From Abyssibacter sp036156195 (GTDB lineage: Bacteria; Pseudomonadota; Gammaproteobacteria; Nevskiales; OUC007), in the NCBI GenBank assembly GCA_036156195.1, contig JAYZUZ010000007.1, positions 189,913 through 253,912 of the forward strand: 64,000 bases of DNA. Direction: 5' to 3'. This document shows, piece by piece, positions 59,431 to 64,000 of this stretch (its first letter is position 1; each line of letters starts with the position of its first letter). Below the pieces are notes generated by a model, which worked only from the letters and a program-made list of their open reading frames with translations, made no database searches and was not told the DNA's origin. The translations under genes and the position numbers were made by a program.

Positions 59431-61361
59431 CAGCTCGCTCCTGTGGGACCACCCTGAACCGGGCCCGGGCGGCGTTGATCCTGCGGATCCAGATAGGTGT
59501 AGCCCTGCATGGCGTGCCGGTAATCCGACAACATCTGCGCCTGGACCTGCGCAGACAATCCGGACAAAGCCAAGCGTTCGGCGTAAGTGGCCAGCAGTGC
59601 TTCTGGCTCATGGTGAACCACCTGCAGCAGTTCGTCGGTGCGGTCGCCAGGCTCAGGATGGGCGAAGCGCCAGCTACCATCGGCTGCGACTTCGATATTC
59701 ACGGTATCCGTATCCCCGAACAGGTTGTGCAGATCACCAAGAATCTCTTGGTAGGCACCCACCATGGCGATTGCGAGGCAGTAGGTCTCGTCGTCGCGCA
59801 GCCGGTGGGCGGGCAGGGTTTCAGCCAGCCCGCCTGCCTCGACGTAGTGGTCGATGCGGCCGTCAGAATCGCAGGTCAGGTCACAAAGCGTGACCCGCTC
59901 TTCCGGCTGCTCATCCAGCCGAGCAATCGGCACGATCGGAAACACCTGATCGATGCCCCACACGTCCGGCAGACTCTGAAACACCGATAAGTTGAGGAAG
60001 TACTTGGTCGCAAGGCGCACACGTAAATCGTTCAGGGCATCACGATGCGCCGGCAACTCAGGACTCAGACTGCCCAACAGGTGACGATTAATCGCGGATG
60101 CCAGCCGCTCAGCCTGGGCCCGCTGCGCCAACGTCAACTGGCCGTGATTGAACGCCGCATGGGCCTCCGCCAGGCAGTAACTCACATCGTGATAAGCCTC
60201 TAGCGGCGGAATCGAGGCCAGGTCATCATGCACGCGCCACAGCTCGGCCAGTGGCAGCGGAGCATCCGGCGCCTGCTCGCCGGGGGCCGGCAAAATGCCT
60301 GAATCCGTATCGACAACCGAAGTTACCAGTACCGCATGATGCGCGGTCAGCGCACGACCGGACTCGCTGATGATATGCGGGGCCGGCACGTCCGCTGCCG
60401 CGCAATGCTCGGCCAGGGCGCGAACGATGTTGTGCGCGTATTCATGCACCGAGTAGTTCATGGAGCAGAAACTGCGCGACCGGGTCCCTTCGTAGTCAAC
60501 GCCGAGCCCACCCCCGACATCAACACAATCGATGGGAGCGCCCAGCTGACGCAGCTCGACATACAGCCGCGCGGCCTCGCGCATGCCGTGCTGGATATCG
60601 CGCACGTTGGCGATTTGCGACCCCAAATGCAGATGCATCAGGTGTAGACAATCCAGCATGCCGGCCTGCCGCAGCCGCTCGACAGCATCCAGCAACTGGC
60701 CGGCGGGCAGGCCGAACTTTGATTTTTCACCCCCTGTGTTTTGCCAGTTGCCTGCACCCAGGGTCGCCAGCCGCACGCGCAACCCGATGCGTGGGCGCAG
60801 TCCGAGACTGCGGGACTCGGCCATGATGATCGCCAATTCCGACAGTTTCTCAACGACCAGCGTCACGTTCACACCCAGACACTGACCCTGTAGAGCAAGC
60901 CGGACATATTCTGGGTCTTTGTAGCCGTTACAGATCACCGTACCGCCCGGACGAACAAGTCCCAGGACCGCCAGCAGTTCCGGCTTGCTCCCTGCCTCCA
61001 GCCCCACGCGGTCTCCGCCACAGGCGACAATCTCGCTGACAACGCTGTGCTGCTGGTTGACCTTGATGGGATAGACCGCCGTGTAGCCTGCGGCATACTC
61101 AAGATCGGCACAGGCGGCATCAAAGGCTTCACACAGACGACTGACCCGATCTCTCAGAACGTCCGAAAAGCGCAGCAGCACAGGCAGTCTCAGGCCGGCC
61201 TCGCCCAGCCGCTCAATAATGTCGACCAGAGCCACGCGCCTGTCGGCCGAGCCGCCAACCGTCAGCGCGCCGGTGGGCGCAATATCAAAGTACCCATCGC
61301 CCCAGGTGTCGAGGTTGTAGAGCCGACGGCTAGCGTCGACGGTCCAGCGTGAATGCGGCAT
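59430..61361 (-). CDS. speA: biosynthetic arginine decarboxylase
   Basis: 643 residues from the ATG at 61361. The PLP-lysine region AGYTAVYPIKVNQQ, HLHLGSQIANVRDI, DVGGGLGVDYEG and the conserved SYCLAEAHAAF, YFLNLSVFQSLPDVWGIDQVFPIVPI, CDLTCDSDGRID are those of SpeA. Converts arginine to agmatine. Divergent from speE across a ~70-bp gap, a fitting pairing for polyamine synthesis. Confidence 0.96.
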   Translation of the reverse strand: MPHSRWTVDASRRLYNLDTWGDGYFDIAPTGALTVGGSADRRVALVDIIERLGEAGLRLPVLLRFSDVLRDRVSRLCEAFDAACADLEYAAGYTAVYPIKVNQQHSVVSEIVACGGDRVGLEAGSKPELLAVLGLVRPGGTVICNGYKDPEYVRLALQGQCLGVNVTLVVEKLSELAIIMAESRSLGLRPRIGLRVRLATLGAGNWQNTGGEKSKFGLPAGQLLDAVERLRQAGMLDCLHLMHLHLGSQIANVRDIQHGMREAARLYVELRQLGAPIDCVDVGGGLGVDYEGTRSRSFCSMNYSVHEYAHNIVRALAEHCAAADVPAPHIISESGRALTAHHAVLVTSVVDTDSGILPAPGEQAPDAPLPLAELWRVHDDLASIPPLEAYHDVSYCLAEAHAAFNHGQLTLAQRAQAERLASAINRHLLGSLSPELPAHRDALNDLRVRLATKYFLNLSVFQSLPDVWGIDQVFPIVPIARLDEQPEERVTLCDLTCDSDGRIDHYVEAGGLAETLPAHRLRDDETYCLAIAMVGAYQEILGDLHNLFGDTDTVNIEVAADGSWRFAHPEPGDRTDELLQVVHHEPEALLATYAERLALSGLSAQVQAQMLSDYRHAMQGYTYLDPQDQRRPGPVQGGPTGAS

Positions 61362-61431
61362 GCAGCCAATTCCAGGGTGTGACGGAAACAATGGGCGCTA
61401 CAATGCGAGCCCGGCCAATTAGCGACCCGCG

Positions 61432-62286
61432 ATGTTAAACGCAGACCAGTGGTTTACCGAAGTCGATGACACGAACGCCAGCGCCTTTGCACTCAAGGGC
61501 CGGCGAGTGCACGCGGAGCAGACTCCGTTCCAGCACATCGAAATCTACGACACCGAGCGCTGGGGTTATCTCATGGTGATCGACGGCTGCACCATGGTCA
61601 GCACACGAGACAACTTTTTCTACCACGAGATGATGTCGCACCCGGTGCTGGCGACCCACCCGGCGCCCCGGCGGGTGCTGATTATCGGCGGAGGCGACTG
61701 CGGGACCCTGCGCGAAGTGCTGCGGCATCCGACCGTAGAGTCAGCCACACAAATCGACATTGACGAGCGCGTGACGCGACTGGCGGAGACGTACTTTCCC
61801 GAGTTGTGCACGTCCAACAACGACCCGCGCGCAACCATCGCCTTTGATGACGGCATTGCCTATGTGCGTGATGCAGAGCCCGGCAGCCTGGACGTGATCA
61901 TTGTGGATTCCACCGATCCAGTGGGGCCTGCGGAGGGTTTGTTCAACGTGCCGTTTTACGAGAACTGCCGCCGTGCGCTGGCCGCAGACGGATTGTTCAT
62001 CCAGCAGTCCGAGTCTCCGCTGCTTCACGGCCCCATCTTCAAAGCCATGGGCGCGGCCATGCGCGAAGCCGGGTTTGCCTCAACCACGCCCCTGTTCTTC
62101 CCTCAGCCGATCTATCCCAGCGGCTGGTGGAGCGCGACGATTGCCTGCGGTGAGGCCGCACTGCCATCCCCGCGGTTGCATGCCACCGCCGACTTTGCGG
62201 ACAACTTGCAGTACTACTCGCCGGCAACGCACCAGGGTGCACTGGCCGTGCCGCCCATGGTCACGCGCCTGCTTAGTTCCGACTAA
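61432..62286 (+). CDS. speE: spermidine synthase
   Basis: 284 residues. The fold signature VLIIGGGDCGTLREVL (83-97), DIDERV, and VDSTDPVGPA with catalytic Asp159 are complete, as is HEMMSHPVL. Transfers aminopropyl groups from decarboxylated SAM to putrescine. A TACAAT -10-like box lies at 61399-61404 with no clear -35. The 3' end overlaps the convergent DUF4124 gene by 14 bp. Confidence 0.95.
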   Translation: MLNADQWFTEVDDTNASAFALKGRRVHAEQTPFQHIEIYDTERWGYLMVIDGCTMVSTRDNFFYHEMMSHPVLATHPAPRRVLIIGGGDCGTLREVLRHPTVESATQIDIDERVTRLAETYFPELCTSNNDPRATIAFDDGIAYVRDAEPGSLDVIIVDSTDPVGPAEGLFNVPFYENCRRALAADGLFIQQSESPLLHGPIFKAMGAAMREAGFASTTPLFFPQPIYPSGWWSATIACGEAALPSPRLHATADFADNLQYYSPATHQGALAVPPMVTRLLSSD

Positions 62287-62755
62287 TCGCACGCCCCGAC
62301 GGGGCCGCGCCCTGTCCGGCAGATGCCGCCGCGGCCTGGGCCTGCTGCTTGCGCGTGCGCCATAACTGCTCTGCGGCACCGGCCCGACAGTAACGATGCC
62401 GAGCAGCCTGCAGCTCCTCCAGCCGCGCCTGCTGCCTGACCGGTGATAGTCGATACGTCACCCCAGTAGCCGTCTGCTCGAACACCTCGGTCGCGCGGCT
62501 GTACAGGGCCAGTCGATCCCGTGCCAATGCACAGTCGGTTTGGACTTGTTCGCGAAACGACGGCGGTATGCCGTCCACTGGCCGAGCCTTGACCTCCCGT
62601 GACTGCAGCAGTGCAGCATTGACACGCTCCGCGTTGGTCACGGGCGTATCGGAGTAATGCACGCGGCCCGCAGCATCCACCCAGCGATAAACACCAACGG
62701 CTTCGACCAGAAACGGCCACAACAATGTGATCAGCACGATGGCAGCGCGCGTCAT
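62273..62755 (-). CDS. DUF4124 exported protein
   Basis: 160 residues with a signal peptide (VLITLLWPFLVEA) and the DUF4124 motif GVYRWVDAAGRVHYSDTPV. Followed by helical, Arg/Gln-rich segments. Function unknown. Its ATG overlaps the stop of the upstream DUF4124 gene (ATGA). Confidence 0.85.
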   Translation of the reverse strand: MTRAAIVLITLLWPFLVEAVGVYRWVDAAGRVHYSDTPVTNAERVNAALLQSREVKARPVDGIPPSFREQVQTDCALARDRLALYSRATEVFEQTATGVTYRLSPVRQQARLEELQAARHRYCRAGAAEQLWRTRKQQAQAAAASAGQGAAPSGRAISRN

Positions 62756-63144
62756 TCCGCTTCCTCGCAGGCATCGGCAACGTCCGCACGGGCTTGCTTG
62801 GTGAGTCGGTTGCGTTCCTCTGCAGACAACTCACGCTCCTGCCCCGTGACACTGCGTTCAATCAAACGGGCCGCATCCGTGTATTGCTTCAGCTGGTCGC
62901 GAGCGGTCTGGCAGCGCTCAATGGCCGCCTGCTCGCCGGCCTCCACTTCAGCCTCTCGAGACCGTCGGGCCGACTCGCCCACACTGCCGGGTGCAAACTG
63001 ATGCCGCGCCGCACGCTCATCGCGAGGCTGGTCGCTGTAGTGGACCTGCCCCTGTTCATCCACCCAGCGATAAACCGCTGGCTCGACCGCTGCGGCCACC
63101 AGCAACAGGCCAACACCGCACACGGCTGAACACCACTGCATCAT
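62752..63144 (-). CDS. DUF4124 exported protein, second copy
   Basis: 130 residues from the ATG at 63144. A signal peptide and DUF4124 motif AVYRWVDEQGQVHYSDQPRD, followed by a charged helical region. A diverged paralogue of the next gene, arranged in tandem. It lies 40 bp after the PII gene on the same strand. Function unknown. Confidence 0.82.
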   Translation of the reverse strand: MMQWCSAVCGVGLLLVAAAVEPAVYRWVDEQGQVHYSDQPRDERAARHQFAPGSVGESARRSREAEVEAGEQAAIERCQTARDQLKQYTDAARLIERSVTGQERELSAEERNRLTKQARADVADACEEAE

Positions 63145-63184
63145 CTTCCGCCACCGTCCAGGCAGAACATCCCTGCACCCAGCG

Positions 63185-63523
63185 TCAGACGGCTTCGGGG
63201 CCCTGCTCACCGGTGCGGATGCGCAGCACCTGCTCGACCGGCTGGACGAAAATCTTGCCATCGCCAATTTGGCCCGTCTTGGCAGCCGCCATAATCGCTT
63301 CGACGGCCGTATCCACCATGCCATCGTCGACCGCGATCTCGATCTTCACCTTGGGCAGAAAATCGACCACGTACTCGGCACCACGATAAAGCTCCGTGTG
63401 CCCCTTCTGCCGCCCGAAGCCCTTGACCTCCGTGACGGTCATCCCCTGAACCCCGACTTCAGACAGGGCCTGCCGGACATCATCAAGACGGAAGGGTTTG
63501 ATAATCGCGGTGATCATCTTCAT
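63185..63523 (-). CDS. PII nitrogen-regulatory protein
   Basis: 112 residues from the ATG at 63523 (AAGGAGC upstream). The classic PII sequence: T-loop GHTELYRGAEYVVDFLPK with the uridylylated Tyr51, and the ATP-binding region TGQIGDGKIFV. It senses glutamine/2-oxoglutarate and ATP/ADP to control nitrogen assimilation; GlnB and GlnK cannot be told apart. No amtB is adjacent. Confidence 0.95.
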   Translation of the reverse strand: MKMITAIIKPFRLDDVRQALSEVGVQGMTVTEVKGFGRQKGHTELYRGAEYVVDFLPKVKIEIAVDDGMVDTAVEAIMAAAKTGQIGDGKIFVQPVEQVLRIRTGEQGPEAV

Positions 63524-63555
63524 AGAAAAGGGCTCCTTGTCGCGAGACTGCACAA

Positions 63556-63571
63556 GACCTGAACTCAGGTC
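63556..63571. promoter_or_regulatory. 16-bp perfect palindrome upstream of PII gene
   Basis: GACCTGA-AC-TCAGGTC, 33 bp upstream of the PII ATG. Position suits either an operator near the promoter or a hairpin in the leader. Confidence 0.55.
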
Positions 63572-63618
63572 GAAGTTTCAGTGTAGCACCGACACTCATC
63601 TGGCTGCGGGCAAAGAAA

Positions 63619-63650
63619 AACGCCCCACCGGGAACCCCCGGCGAGGCGTT
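63619..63650 (-). terminator. intrinsic terminator of the PKD-domain gene
   Basis: Arms 63619-63632 and 63637-63650 pair at 11-12 of 14 positions, and on the minus strand are followed by TTTTTCTTT. Confidence 0.85.
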
Positions 63651-63701
63651 GTAAGCATCACAACCCTGCGGCATCGCGCCGCAGGACCGCGTCAGCTGAG
63701 G

Positions 63702-64000
63702 CTAGCCGCGGCGGCGGGCCAGGCCAAAGCCCAGCAGCGGCAGCAGCAGCAAGCCACCCAGAGCGCCCGAACCACCGCCCGTAGAACCGGCCGGCTGGCT
63801 GGGCGTGCCCGGGTTGCTACCCGTCCCACCCACGTTCACCGTCGCCTTGGCCGTGGCCGTCGATTCATCGCTGGCCGTCACCGTCAGGCTGGGCTCGTAG
63901 CTGCCCGGACGGGTGTACACGTACACCGCCGTGGCTTCAGTCCCGCATTGCGGGGCCTCGCCATCGTCAAAGTCGAAGCAGTACTCGGTGATGGTCTTGC
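63702..64000 (-). CDS. PKD-domain protein with GlyGly-CTERM-like tail (C-terminal part)
   Basis: The frame is open to the window edge, so only the C-terminus is seen. A PKD-like domain (EYCFDFDDGEAPQCG ... YVYTRPGSYEPSLTVTASD) is followed by a Gly/Ser/Pro linker and STGGGSGALGGLLLLPLLGFG then ARRRG, a good match to GlyGly-CTERM sorting signals, which are cut by rhombosortase. A neighbouring rhombosortase is not in the window. Confidence 0.8.
   Translation of the reverse strand, partial: KTITEYCFDFDDGEAPQCGTEATAVYVYTRPGSYEPSLTVTASDESTATAKATVNVGGTGSNPGTPSQPAGSTGGGSGALGGLLLLPLLGFGLARRRG

Noticed and set aside
61399..61404. TACAAT box before speE
   Set aside because: A fair -10 match without a -35 partner at 16-18 bp; not listed as a promoter.
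1..64000. tRNA, rRNA, CRISPR arrays, insertion sequences, prophage or restriction systems
   Set aside because: Read through both strands; none showed the expected repeats, transposase motifs or RNA folds.

Overview
The window is GC-rich, densely packed bacterial chromosome with no rRNA, tRNA, insertion sequence, prophage or CRISPR array that I could see. Gene content points to a free-living gammaproteobacterium. The strongest clue is the block argH / algZ-algR-hemC-hemD-hemX-hemY, which has the same order and divergence as in Pseudomonas. Osmoprotectant (NAGGN), phasin and GlyGly-CTERM-like genes fit an aquatic or marine lineage. The exact order or family is inference. All intergenic gaps are under 300 bp.

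Region by region. 1-10.3 kb: secreted and envelope proteins (PhoX-like phosphatase end, phosphodiester glycosidase lipoprotein, LysM-FecR protein, LVIVD-repeat lipoprotein) and a three-gene set of beta-propeller lipoprotein, Ser/Thr kinase-TPR receptor and DUF305 protein. 10.3-16.4 kb: a ParB homologue without ParA, acylphosphatase, an unknown protein, a repeat-rich peptidoglycan-binding lipoprotein, a MATE exporter and a receiver-PAS protein with a degenerate GGDEF domain. 16.4-21.7 kb: two fatty-acid desaturases of different class around prfC; the second is followed by its ferredoxin-type reductase gene under a promoter that is overlapped by a palindrome and appears to start at the ATG. 21.7-25.3 kb: LysR / DoxX / glutathionyl-hydroquinone reductase module, NnrU-like protein, hotdog thioesterase. 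25.3-29.5 kb: a 1417-residue surface or secreted protein. 29.6-39.3 kb: acetyl-CoA hydrolase/transferase-like gene with DUF2288, HNH nuclease, tag, a membrane protein fused to a spermidine-synthase-like domain, YihY/BrkB protein and POT transporter.

39.3-45.6 kb: a phasin with a histone-H1-like tail behind a strong promoter flanked by TGC-rich palindromes, then the NAGGN osmoprotectant genes asnO-ngg-M42 peptidase with a small DUF6489-like gene at the end. 45.7-50.3 kb: sugar-nucleotide-type epimerase, plant-type 2Fe-2S oxidoreductase, RND/MMPL transporter. 50.3-57.1 kb: the algZR-hemCDXY operon, followed on the same strand by an encapsulated-ferritin-like protein (EncFtn) that has no encapsulin and no cargo-loading tail in this window, and by a DUF1330 protein. 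57.2-64 kb: argH, a beta-hydroxyacid dehydrogenase, speA and speE (polyamines), two tandem DUF4124 proteins, a PII protein and the end of a PKD-domain protein with a GlyGly-CTERM-like tail.

The genes co-operate in three visible modules: heme synthesis plus a ferroxidase; osmoprotection by N-acetylglutaminylglutamine amide; and polyamine synthesis from arginine (argH to speA to speE, with the agmatine step elsewhere). The most unusual items are the encapsulin-less EncFtn behind hemY, the palindrome-covered and probably leaderless desaturase-reductase promoter, the PhaR-like operator set on the phasin, and the short-N-terminus solitary ParB.
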